From assembly GCA_963693305.1 (NCBI GenBank), contig OY855914.1:26398972-26462971 (forward strand): 64,000 nt of DNA. The letters run 5' to 3'. Both the position numbers and the translations under genes were made by a program. The notes under the pieces are model-generated. The model had not been told where the DNA came from, did not search any database, and worked only from the letters and a program-made list of their open reading frames with translations. The first letter of the stretch is position 1, and each line of letters opens with the position of its first letter. Source of the DNA: Meandrina meandrites. Lineage: Eukaryota; Cnidaria; Anthozoa; Scleractinia; Meandrinidae. Positions 48,430 to 60,376 of the stretch are shown piece after piece.

Positions 48430-48835
48430 AACGATGTAGGAATCTCATTTTTATTAAATCTGATATCACGACATCATTAGACTGCACGTCGCTGTAAAGA
48501 TTATGTAATTGGACAACTGATCACTTGTCTTTTTTTTTTACTATCAAAAAGCGTTTGCTTTTTTTCCGTAGTTACGATGGGAACTTACTTTCCTCTAAAT
48601 CACACAGGAACGAATAATAAGCAGGATAAGCTTCCTTTCTTGCCTCACTGGTAGAGTCAGGATGCACACAAGGAAGTGATCCTTTCTAGATTCGCCGCTG
48701 ACTTTTTTTTGGATATTGCTGTTGCGCGCGATCGAGGACTGGCAAAAGGAAATCAAGTTAACTCAACGACAAATCGTCGCGTAGAACTCAAATCGAAATA
48801 CTCCCAGGCAGTTAGAGAAAGGACTAATTTAAAAT

Positions 48836-49049
48836 ATAAACGAAAGAGACAAATTATATTTGATGAGTTCTGTTAGATTTACTAAACAGAAATCTTTACA
48901 TTCTTTTAAAACAGAAGATGTAAACAATTTCAAGACAGCGTTTGACCTTGCATTGTATATCGCATATCGGATGTCACGCCAAGATAACGCAACTTTTGTT
49001 GAACAATCATTCAGCACAGAATTTGTCAGCTACTTTTATTTACCTTAAT
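48836..49049 (+). repeat. Second copy of the 18326-18540 segment
   Basis: It matches 18326-18540 over its whole length and keeps the open frame to the same TAA. It begins at a shared TATAAACGAAAGAG. In the first copy the palindrome at 18203 abuts exactly this point. Confidence 0.6.
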
Positions 49050-49530
49050 TTACGTTTTTTGACAAACTTCCTGAAAATTATTAAAGACCTCTTTTGAAAC
49101 GTCATCGCTTCTGCATGCATTACGTGCTTTATATTTTAAATGTGACGTGTTGCGGCCTCTTGGTCGAAATATAAAGTTATCGATATTAAGATATGTGTCC
49201 CTCTTCTTACAGTAGCAAGCTGTATATAACACATTGTCGGTTACGTCTCTCGGAACCTGATGTTATGTGGGATTAAATAAGTTGCTAAAATGTGTTAAAT
49301 TGCTTGACAATGACTCATTTTCCGGAGCCGAAGAAGAAGATTTAGCTAATTCTTTAGATTTAATAAATACGTTTAATTGTTTCTTAAACCCATTTAGCCT
49401 CATCTTTTATTTTCGTCGTGTACCCGTGGGGGGGGGGGGGGGGGGGAGGGTTGGGGGATGGGGTGGAGAACAAATGAGAAGTATAGTGTGACAATCGAGC
49501 ACTCACTAATCAGTAAATCTGACTCGAATT
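49050..49530. other. Non-coding stretch with G-tract
   Basis: There is no supported gene. A run of 24 or more G (interrupted once) begins near 49429 and continues into GGTTGGGGGATGGGG, a possible quadruplex-forming tract. Confidence 0.6.
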
Positions 49531-51180
49531 CAAACGAGTCGACTAATAAACGGAAGTTGTAAACGTTATTTTGATGATTTGAACAATATCGGCTGCTGCG
49601 GAGTATTCAGGAATGGAAAGACAAAAACACATGCAATTTATGGTTCGTTGCAGTTGCTTCTGAAACTCGATGAAACACTGATACATCAATACTTTTTATT
49701 AAAATAACACCTGTGACCAGCTACCTAAAGCTACCGCTACCGCTTTAATATTTATTTTATTTTATTTTATTATATTACAAAGTTAACTCAATCTTTGATA
49801 TCTTTCGTGCAAAAATTCCGGGTATTTAAGTCATTTTATTCTAAAACTCAAGACAGGGAAAAACCCGTCCAGACAAACAACCTTATTATTGTCTTCATGA
49901 AAACCACAATTTTCTAAATTGTCCCTCTGAACGTGAGCACTTATATTTTAAATACATCAGGGCCGATATATCATGCTTGACGTCAGGCATTTTTGTAAAC
50001 TTATTTCAAGCAAATTAAGACCGCTTTACTCGCACATATATAGATACCAAATAATTCATATCCATCGCAGCTTTTCAGATCCTTATGATATGGTTACTAA
50101 CATTCATCACCTTATGTGCTGAACAAGCACATTATCGATCAGAAAACAGGACGTAACCAAAGCAATCCAAAGATGCAAAACAGACTCTATAATTACTGAA
50201 TAAAAATTTCTTGCTTGACCGACTCAACTCATCCAATTTCTGTCTGATCTTAATTGGCTTCGAGTGTTCTCTTTACTCAGTTTTCTTTATTCAACTGTCA
50301 AATCTGAACTCGTTGTTTATGGATTTCGTGCAAATTTCTATATCTTGATATGTATTTTTACAGATTGTTTTATTTGACATCTGCTGCATTCGACAATACC
50401 AAATATCTGATTCATGCAATCACAAAACAAGTAAAAACAAACTAATAGCATAGCAAACAAGCAAAAAAGTGATATAAACTGCAAGTTGATCACAAGAGTA
50501 AAGGTCAGGATTGCGGATATGATAAGAGATGCTGAACATATAACAAACTTTAGTCCTCCAAGTGATTATTGGAAACGGTGATGAAGATCAAGAACACTGA
50601 TTAAGGCATTTCTTGGGTTTTTCTGCACCTTGAGCGTTTCATGTGAGATCCTTCTCCTTGTAGGCCATTAGTATTGTCTAGTAATTTTACTTAACACATG
50701 AGAGGGTTTCAAAAGTAATCCGGTGCAATATATTTTGTTCTTGGTTCTAACAGACACTGTTTATAGATTTTGTTTTGCTTGTTGTCAAGTAAACAGAAGA
50801 ACAATCAAAATCAAAATTGAAGTTGTTTGTAGTCACACCACTTTTCAGGTACAGACACGAGAGGGGGCATTTGGAAGAGTGTCCGTATGATGGAGATGTC
50901 CGGCATTGTTACTGGGGTCGAGTTTTAGGAAATTTCCCGGGCTAGTTCGGTGAACTGTCCCGTAATTGGGAGGAGTCCGTATCAAAGAGTTGTCCGCAAG
51001 CAGAGCTTCGACTGTATTTGAATCAAAAGGAATCAAAGTCAATGTTCTAGAGACTGGAACGTGTGTCACGCGCTGTGCAAAAGACACCGTGTTTACAGAC
51101 CACTGACCGTGCAGTATAGTTATCAAATGGATTTAATTGACAGTAATTTTACGCAGTACTTTCACTGACGAATCGAAAAT
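49531..51180. repeat. Tandem duplication upstream of the third VWA/Cache gene, unit 1
   Basis: It matches 51834-53505 at an offset of about 2300 bp. Shared landmarks are ACAATATCGGC, TTAACTCAATCTTTGATATC, ATCGGGCC-type text before GACGTCA, and TTGACAGTAATTTTACGCAG at the end. Divergence is substantial, so the event is old. A degraded MITE-like patch (GTGTCCGTATGATGGAGA) lies near 50880. Confidence 0.85.
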
Positions 51181-51833
51181 TGAAAGACCCTCCCTCTAGA
51201 AAGAAACCAAGGCTTGATGAAGTGCATGTTGCTCCACACAGATCCGTGTAGTGAGATTTGCTCATCAATTATCAAGCGATCAACGCGTACTTCATATATG
51301 TAGTATACGTATGCCTACGTATGCGTAGTATACGTATGCCTATGTATGCCAAATCAACCCTGTAAAAATGCTGGAGATGTCTGACCGGCACCCGAACTCG
51401 ATGATAAGGGAAACTGGTGAGAAATAAAGTGTTTGATTGTAAGAACAACTTTAATCGTCACACCAGGGTGGTAACGATTCTACTTACCCAGGATGGGAGG
51501 GAGTCGTTACCCGAGAGGTAGTGGCTTACCAGAGTTTCCGACTACAGTGATTTTACCAGGGAAATATTTGGAAACGTGCTCGCTTACGGGAGGTGGTCGT
51601 TTGCAAGTGTTCGAACACAGGAATCGAGGTTCGATTGTTGGTACGCCCGCAGTATTAGAGAGCAAGCACGTTCTGGCTTTTGTCATCATTGGCATCACTG
51701 TGTGTAGTTTGCTATGTTGCCTTTGTTGAATTGTTTGAATATCAACAAACGTCTGAACACAGAAAAGAAAAGAAGATTATAGTATTACAGTCAAGCCCTG
51801 ACTGCTAAGTAAACCTTGACGTAACAAATAATT
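51181..51833. other. Spacer between the tandem units, no supported gene
   Basis: The first 60 bp resemble 47985-48045 (CTCTAGAAAGAAACCAAGG) in intron 3 of the Cys-rich gene. Imperfect GTATACGTATGCC repeats follow near 51300-51350. A 78-codon frame at 51493-51729 has a hydrophobic C-terminus but no start context or family and is not called. Confidence 0.5.
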
Positions 51834-53505
51834 CAAACGAAACGACTAGTAAACGGAAGTTGTAAACGTTATCTTCAGAATTTGAACAATATCGGCCACT
51901 GCGGAGCCGGAATTCGAGAATCGAGAGACAAAAATAAATGCAGTGTAGAGTTCGTTGCAGTTACATCTAAAACACTGATACACCAATATTTTTTATTTAA
52001 ATAGCGTCGGTGACTTGCTATCGCTTTAATATTTTATTCCCTCCCCCCGGACATTTTCATGTTACAAAGTTAACTCAATCTTTGATATCTTTGGTGCAAA
52101 AATTCCCGTGTTATGAATGAATCAGTTCTGCGTACGTGTCGTCATTCAATATTTAAAGTCAAGACAGGGAAAAAACCTTCCAGGCAAACAATCTTTTTTA
52201 AAGGGCGTTATTGTCTTCATGAAAATAGCACAATGTTTCTGCCCCTCTAAACATGAACACATACTTTTAATGCATCGGGGCCGATATCCCTGACGTCAGA
52301 CATTTTTGTCATCAAATTGTTATAAGATCGCTTTACTCGCACATATATCTAGGTATCAAACAATTCGTATATATCACAGCTTTTCAAATCCTTCATGTGG
52401 TTACCAGCATTCATCATATTATGTGCTGATCAAGCACATTTATCGATTAAAAAACAGGACGTTAGCAAACTATTCCCGAGAAACAAAACAGATTCAATGA
52501 TTGCTGAATGAAAATTACTCGCTCGACTGGCTCAGCTCATCCAATTTCTGTCAGTCTCAATTGGTTTCGAGTGTTACCTTTACTTAATATTTATAAAGAG
52601 CCTTTATTATTAATAAACTGCCAAATGAAAAACGTTTCCATCAACAATTTATGGACTTCGTGCAAAGTTCCATGTCTTGATACATATTTTTATATTACTT
52701 TATTTGACATCAGTCGCATTCTGCAATACATAATATCTGATATTCTCAACTTTTTCATGCAATCAGCAAAGGTCAACAGAAAAAAAGAAGTAAAAAAAAA
52801 AAAAAAATGTAAAATTGCTAGTTGACCACAAGTGTCAAGGGTAGGATAGCATATATGATAAGAGTAATACATTTTATTCTTAGTAATCATTATTGGAAAA
52901 CACTGACAGAGGCATAAGACGAAGACGGCTGACACTTCAGACTATTCTGCACCTTGAGCGTTTCATTTGAGATGCCTCTAGGTGTAAGCGATGCGATTGT
53001 CTAGTAATTTTACTTAACGCATGAGAGGGTTTCCAAAGTGATCCATTGCATGTAACATCTTTTGTTCTTTAGTTCTAACAGACACTAAGTGTTTACATTT
53101 TTTTGCTTGTTGCCAAGTAAAGAGAAGAACAATCACAATCAAATTAAACTTGTTTTGTAGTAGAACCTCTTCCTACGAACACGGGAGGGACTGGCGTGGG
53201 AAGAGCATCCGTATGATGGAGAATTCATTATCGCAGGGGAAATTTGCTCTCTTTTTGACTGACTGAAGTGTCTGTAATAGGAAGTGGTAGTATTAAAGAG
53301 CTGTCAGTAAGGAACATTTCGACTGTATTTGAAATTGCCAGGAGTCAACATCTGTTCTTGAAAGAACGTGCGTCACGCACCGTGCAAAAGACACCGTGTT
53401 TACAGAGTGCGTCATTTTGACGCACCACTGACCATGCAGAATAGTTATCAAATGAGTTTAATTGACAGTAATTTTACGCAGTATTTTCACTGCCGAATCA
53501 GAGAT
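51834..53505. repeat. Tandem duplication upstream of the third VWA/Cache gene, unit 2
   Basis: Second unit of the pair. It ends only about 70 bp before the start codon at 53575, so it includes the proximal promoter; unit 1 may therefore be a displaced promoter copy. No clear TATA box was found next to the ATG. Confidence 0.8.
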
Positions 53506-53574
53506 TTAATCTTGTTTTTAATTACGTAGGAGGTAGAACCGCGTTGGTGCGGAAGCGTTAAGATCGAAGCAACG

Positions 53575-56500
53575 ATGAATGCGAGAAACGTTCGTGTCAG
53601 AACCAAAACGTCCGTCATGCTTTTACTTTCTGTGTGCATTATCGTTTTAAGCCAAGTAAATGCAAGCTTCCTTGATCCTTCTCCAATCGGAATTGAGCTG
53701 CAAACGTTTGCTAAGGATGCACTTGGAGTAGATGAAATGCAGGTGAGAGAACTTTTTTGCTTACTCAGAGTGCATGTCTCTACGGCTATACCGTTTTGGG
53801 GTTAGGTAATATACAGCCAAAAAAAGATCACGACAGGCGATGCCTAAACTCGCTAACATCATCTACTTTTTCAAACGTTTGGGTCTGAAATTAGATTACT
53901 ATCTTTAATAAGTTGTGCAAATATCTCTCAAAGGTATACCATTAATGACCCGGCAATGCATTGACCCATATAATTTCACTGTTAAGTCGGGAAATAGGTT
54001 TGGCAGCTTAAGTCATTTATTCTCAATTATTTATTGCTGTTTTTACTTTTGAAGACGCAAACGATTTAACGTTTTCTTTGTTCTTTATTTACATAATTTA
54101 ACTGATCGTGAATGGACCCGCGGAAATGATGAGTCACAAACAAATAACTTCCGTTTTCTGCATCCAAGCACGTTTCACCCGTTTCATTTTTACCCGGGCG
54201 CTTTAGCAATACCAGTGTCTTTTTATCCAATCGTATTTTTCTTCTAGTCAGTTCTGCTTTAGTGAGGTATAAAATCATTTTTTGTGACACCTTGGTCATA
54301 CACAAGGCCTCTAGTTTCATTCGATATGTAAAATCCAAATATATTTTTCTTGATATTGCACATCTTTCAAAATGGAAGTGATGTTGTGCATGACTGCATG
54401 GCTCCCTGTGTTTATCCTTAAAAATGTTGTTCTTCTTACCTTTTAGAATTATTTTGACGGCCTTCAGTACCAGAAGAGGACGATAAAAGGAGAGGACATC
54501 ACCCCACATTTATCAGTGAAACTCTCTAACAAGTTCGAAACAAGATTTGAGGTTGCAAAACGCCTCAAGAAAGCAGTTGAGGACTCTTACGCCAGATCGG
54601 CGAAAGCCGCACCAAAAGCAGAATGCTGCAAAGTGGACAAATCGACACTGAAGTACGACATTCGGTTTCACTCAAGAGTGGACCTCGACAATGTCTGCTT
54701 GAAAATTTCTGGCAGCGCTTCGTCAAACCCAGTCCATTTAGACGAGGGCGTCTTTAACGAAATGAAAGACATCTCCAGAACGTATCCTTTTATCAAATGG
54801 CAGTACTTTGGATCTGAAGAAGGCGTAATGACCAACTTTCCAGTGTTTGATGACAAAGAGGAATGCGACAAATACGATCCTCGTTACAGACCGTTTTACG
54901 TGGAAACGGCCACACCTGAAGCTAAGGACGTTGTACTTGTTATCGATATTAGTGCTTCTATGACTGGAGAAAAACTCTACAACGCTCAAGAAGCTGCCAA
55001 GACCGTATTGGATACCTTGAACCCAAAAGACCAGGTGAGTGCTATTTGGTTTATAGTCAGGGCCTTGCAGACGCGCTAGACTGGCTAGACCTGCTGCACC
55101 ATGGAGCCTGAATTTTGGCAGCATAAATTACTATATTCTGAGACAATAATCAGTCAGTTCTTTGATTTCTTTAGGTTAGTATTGTGTCATTCAACAATCA
55201 CGCCTCAACTCCAGGAGACGTTGGAAGCAAAAGTCGTTGTTACAGTGAACGGTTAGCTTTGGCAATCCCCACAAATATCAGAAACATGAAAAGATATGTT
55301 GATGGGCTGGTTCCCTATGGTAAGAAACAAAGCAAATGTTCACCATTCTTTAATGCCTGTCGTTGAGAGTGGAATGTCTTGGAGTGTAATTGTGGTATTT
55401 TTTATATACTTACAGGCCAGACTCAATATAGATTGGGATTTGAAAAAGCATTTAGTCTCCTGAAAGGATCAGTCTCTCAAGAATCGGGGAAAAACAAGAA
55501 AAGAGTAATTTTATTTCTGACCGATGGGGAACCTTCAGATCCCAAAAGGAAGCTTATTTTCGAGACGATAAGAGATAGGAACTTTGAGCTTAACAATTCT
55601 GTCATCATTCTAACGTATGGATTTGGTAGAGCAGATCGGGAAATTCTGGAAGACATCGCCACACAGAACACAGCAAAATATAACGTATCAGCAAATACCT
55701 CCGTTGGTGACATCACGGTAATACAAAAATTTATGATCAGTGAGATATTAGATCTAGTAAAATCATAGATCGCTGTTTGTAGTATTGCAATGTTGGGAGA
55801 CTAAGAACGATTGTGGAGAAAGTTGCATTGAATAACTCCCCAGCGATAACGAAGCCTTGTTTTCCCTTTTGTAAACAGTCGATGCATGCCATTATTGGTA
55901 ACTGAGGTTTTTGTATTCAATTTTGTATCCCCTGCTTTAGGCCAGCAATAGGTTGAATGTTTGGTATTGAATAAATATCGTTAAAATAGCATCGAGCGTT
56001 TGCATAATTGTTGAATACTGCGCAACTCTGCTCAACTGTTATGGTGATCGATCAACCGCACTGAATTTACTGTTCAAACTAAACCATATTTAATACACTG
56101 TACAGTTTGCTACGTGCTTAGGGCTTCTCATACCCACTCATATCTCAATCACCTCTTTCTTTATATCCTTAGCCTGGAAGATACACCTTCGTCGAAGACA
56201 TCAAAACCCTAAGAAGTAAAATGGCTACGTATTATAATTTATTTGCACTGGGAACGCAGCTCAGCCCAGTTGTGTCTGTACCGTATGTTGATGCGTTTGG
56301 AACAGGTATGGAATATATCTAGTATAGCTTCCAGTGTAGCATAGACTACACTGTTGGCAAGATCTCTGTTTTCAAAAAAAGTTGACCACGTTACGGAAAT
56401 AGGAAAAGTGTGAACAGTTGAAGTATGGAAACCTTGATGATTAAGCTTTTCAGTTAGGAGCCGCTTTCTCTTAGGAGCTTTCTAACAAATGTTTGCCAGG

Positions 56501-59500
56501 AAGTAAAACGTATAAAAAGGGTCTTGGACAAAAAGTGCACGTTACTTTATTCACAATTGCCCCCAAGAGAGAGTAGCGTTCGGAAGTATTGCTAGGTTGT
56601 TTCTCCTTTTTTTGTTGAATTTGCAGGAGTTATAATTAATTACCTAACTGTATCTTTTCAGGGCTTCTGATGTCCATAACACTACCTTGTTTTCATGAAG
56701 GAAAATTCATTGGTGTGGCAGGTACGGATATCAATATGGAGGACCTATTGTCAGACATCACATTCTTTAATCAAGGCCAGAGTACTTATGCATTTATGAT
56801 CAGTAACTCTGGAAGGACCTTAATCCATCCGCTCTTACCTGCCCCGACCGATGCGTACGGTGATCCCGTTTTTATGGACATCAGGACCTTGGAACCAGAG
56901 AAAGCGTTCAACGAAGTCTTTGACTCGATAGCAAAGTAAGTATGATTGAAAAGGTACTCTTGCAGACTCACTTCTTCATTCAAACCTTTATTCCCCTAAT
57001 TCGGTTCTTGAAGTGGGAGGCAACGTTGCCTAAAAATGTTGGATTTCTGATCAAGCCATCCTTATCGATTCCTGCACCGGCGGGGATCGTCTAGCGCTGT
57101 GTTTTGTATGAACAAGACAATTCGCTCTTACGCTGTGTCTATTTCAACCCTGAAACTTGGCAGGTTAATTTTTTGTTGTTGTTTTGTTATTTTTCTTAGA
57201 GAAATATCCGGTTCGAAAACATTCGTTGCCAAGCGATTTTTACCACGAGGAGGAAAAGAAAAGGAAGGAGTAACGGTGAAAGAGGTTAATTCTACATACT
57301 TCTGGAATCCATTAGTAAACATTGATTTCTCAGTTGGTGTAGTTGTGCCAGTGTCTCATGCTGATGATCAACTAAAATCACTAGAAATTCCTGCAGGTAA
57401 GTTTTGGAATCACTTAAGTTGTAGGAAATTTTAGAAATATCGTTTGTTACCTAACTTTTTATCTCTCTGACGTTGTGATGTCCTTGTTGCTATTTTACAG
57501 GCTACAAGTTTAAATATCACCGAATCGACATAAATCCCCCAGAAAAACCATGTTCTCACTTTGGGGCATATGCTGCTAAAGGTAAAGATATTTATACCAT
57601 GAAGCCAATTAAAAAATGAGTAGCAAATGTCTTACAAAACAAAGACTTCTCTGTTTATCTCAGTTGAGTGTTCCTAAAGAAATAAAAAACGCATCCGAGT
57701 GCATTGTTGAGTTATATAAGCACGCGGGGATTTTTAAGGACACGAGAGAAGTGCATAGAGAAGCACGAGGCGTAGCCGAGTGCTTCTCGCACTTTTCCAG
57801 TGTTCTTAAAAATTCCCAAGTGCTTATATAGCTCAACAATGCACGAGGATGAAGTGTTTTATTTCTTTTATAAAATGCTCAGGAAATAGCGCGCGCTCAA
57901 ATTCATTACGTAAGCAGCGTGCATTATAACTCGATAAAGTACGCGCGTGACATAAGCAGCGTGCTATTTGGAGCTATAATGAACTCGAACTGACCAATCA
58001 CAGCGCACGCAATTACTCGAACATTTTATAATATTTGATCTAATGAGGATGATTCCACCTTCATCCAGGAAAAATACGATCAGTTCTATAACTTGGATAG
58101 CTTCACCTGGTTCAAAAAAACACAACTGTTTACTTGTTTCGTCTTAAATTCTTATCTAAACTATTCTCAGAATAATAATAGAAAAAAAACAGTCAGGAAA
58201 CGAGAATAAAAATAATCACCCATTACAATCAAGGCCATGAACTTGTCTTTATGAACGCCAAATTCTCAAAACGTTTTCAAATTGTCGTGTGAGAATGCTT
58301 AACCACAATTAATCTAATTTGTATTTGCTAGATACCACTGTGGTAAAGTTTGCTCCAGGAGCCTACAAAGACCCGTATAAGTACATAGGCAAAGAAGAGA
58401 CAAAGGCCGACGTGGATCTGTTAACTGCTTTCTTGAAAGACGACACAGGATCAGTAACAAATCCTGGATTGAAGGATGACATCCGAGACACAGTGATCGC
58501 AACATGGAAAGTGGAAGACGTGTGGTTGCGTAACAAAACACAGCTCACACAATACGTGGTCTGGAGATACATTGGCACATCAAACGGAATCTTTAGGACA
58601 ACTCCTGGTATTGTGGTAGACAAGAGTTTTGACCCGAGACAGAGGCCCTGGTAAGAATGGCACCTTGATAAATCATTTTACATGGGTTCAGTTTTTTCAT
58701 TGAATTGGGCAGGTTATTTGACGAAAAAGATGCCTCCTCCTGTCCTGACGGCTATGCCATGCTGATAAGGCCTAACAAGGCCGAAACAGCTGTCCATGGC
58801 TGCTACTGTCTGGGCGATATAATTATGAGCATCATGAGGAACTGGCCATACCGCGGAATGTGTTTTCTGACCTCCCCTTGCCATATTTTAAAGAAGTTGA
58901 TGAAAAACGGTTGTTTTCAAAGGGCGTCTACCACCATAATGTGCTAGTCTGAGAATGTTTAAGATACGTTTACTTTAAACAATTAGACTTGTCTTACCAA
59001 CACAAATGTTCTAGACGCGAATTGTTTACGAGACCAGGCATAGACATCATAAAATGTCTTCAGTAATTAAAAGTCACCAAAGCAAATAAAAATGGTCATT
59101 AATCCACTCATAGAATTATGAAACACTGAGAGGGTTCATTTCTGGACATAAGTGAGACGCAGCCTGCATGTTGACCATCGCTTAACGAGAGCTACGTGCA
59201 ACTAGTTGTTAGTAGACAATTTAAAGGAGAGCAGTCCGCCTACAATTACAGATATTTTTTATTTGCCATATGCGAAAAATAGTTTCCAGGAAGCACAATG
59301 CTATCTTTTTTGCAATAATCGTCATCTTCACTATTATTTTTAGGTAATCCTCTCTTACAAAAGTTTTTATTTTTAGGTATTATACAGCATTAGCGCACAC
59401 GCAGTTTCTCACTCTTACAACGCCATACCTGGATTTGGGAGGAGCGGGAGTCGTAATAACCGCTGGCCGAGCGTTATTTCGTGGAGAACCAAGTCATATT

Positions 59501-60120
59501 CACCACACAAACGACGAAGTGCTTGGTGTTATCGGGGCTGACTTTCCTCTTACATATTTCTACAGGTGAGCATTTCCTATCGTATGCATGTGGCAAACTG
59601 CGCATGCCAATAAATTACATCTTTTCCGATAACGACAAAATGACCGCCTGCATATTCTCACAAAAATCGTGCAAATATTTACCTTAAGTTAATCAGGTTT
59701 ATAACATCTCCTACAGGTTACTCACCAAAGTTTATCCAGAGTGTAAAAAGACAAAACACTATTCCTGCTTTGTGATGGACAGTGCTGGCTTCCTTATCAT
59801 GCATGAGGACTTTCTGCTTTCATCAGCGGCAGCATCGGATGTAGAGCATGTGCATGTCACGGAGAAGGACAAATTCATGGCTGAAGATCTCATCAAGAAA
59901 GGGTACTTGATAAAAAGGGAATGTCGTGATCTGGAGGAAATACAGAGGCAAAGCTTTTACGAAGTGCGCTTGCCATCCGGCGGAGTAGATACTCTCAGGA
60001 GTGGTGCAATATGTTCTAAATACCAGCTGGCGCAAATTATAGGAACTAATGCATATATAGGTTTGTAAATCGTTTGTTAGCTTTCAATGAGATTGTTCCG
60101 TCTAAAACCTGTCTTTCAGG

Positions 60121-60157
<37 letters not shown>

Positions 60158-60344
60158 ACTAACTCAGTCGGTAAGTCACTCAGTCAGTCAGTGAGCCAAT
60201 CGTTCAGCCAGCAAGCCAGCAAACCCGTTTGTCCGTAAACCAGCAAGTCAGATCAGTCAGTGACTGACAGTCAGTCAGTCAGTCAGTCAGTCAGTCTTTC
60301 AGTCTGTCTGTCTGTCTGCCTGTCTGTCTGTATGTCTGTCTGCC

Positions 60345-60376
<32 letters not shown>

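Larger units (their letters stand above)
27093..48455. repeat. Segmental duplication, copy B
   Basis: Partner of 4167-15246. It is about twice as long because of insertions at 31209-31363, 31675-36060, 38997-45136 and 46544-46645, each absent from copy A. The full VWA/Cache gene extends beyond the duplicated block on its 3' side, so this copy retains the ancestral gene structure. Confidence 0.93.

Noticed and set aside
54066..54509. 147-codon minus-strand frame
   Set aside because: Antisense to intron 1 and exon 2 of the third VWA/Cache gene; no family and no start context.
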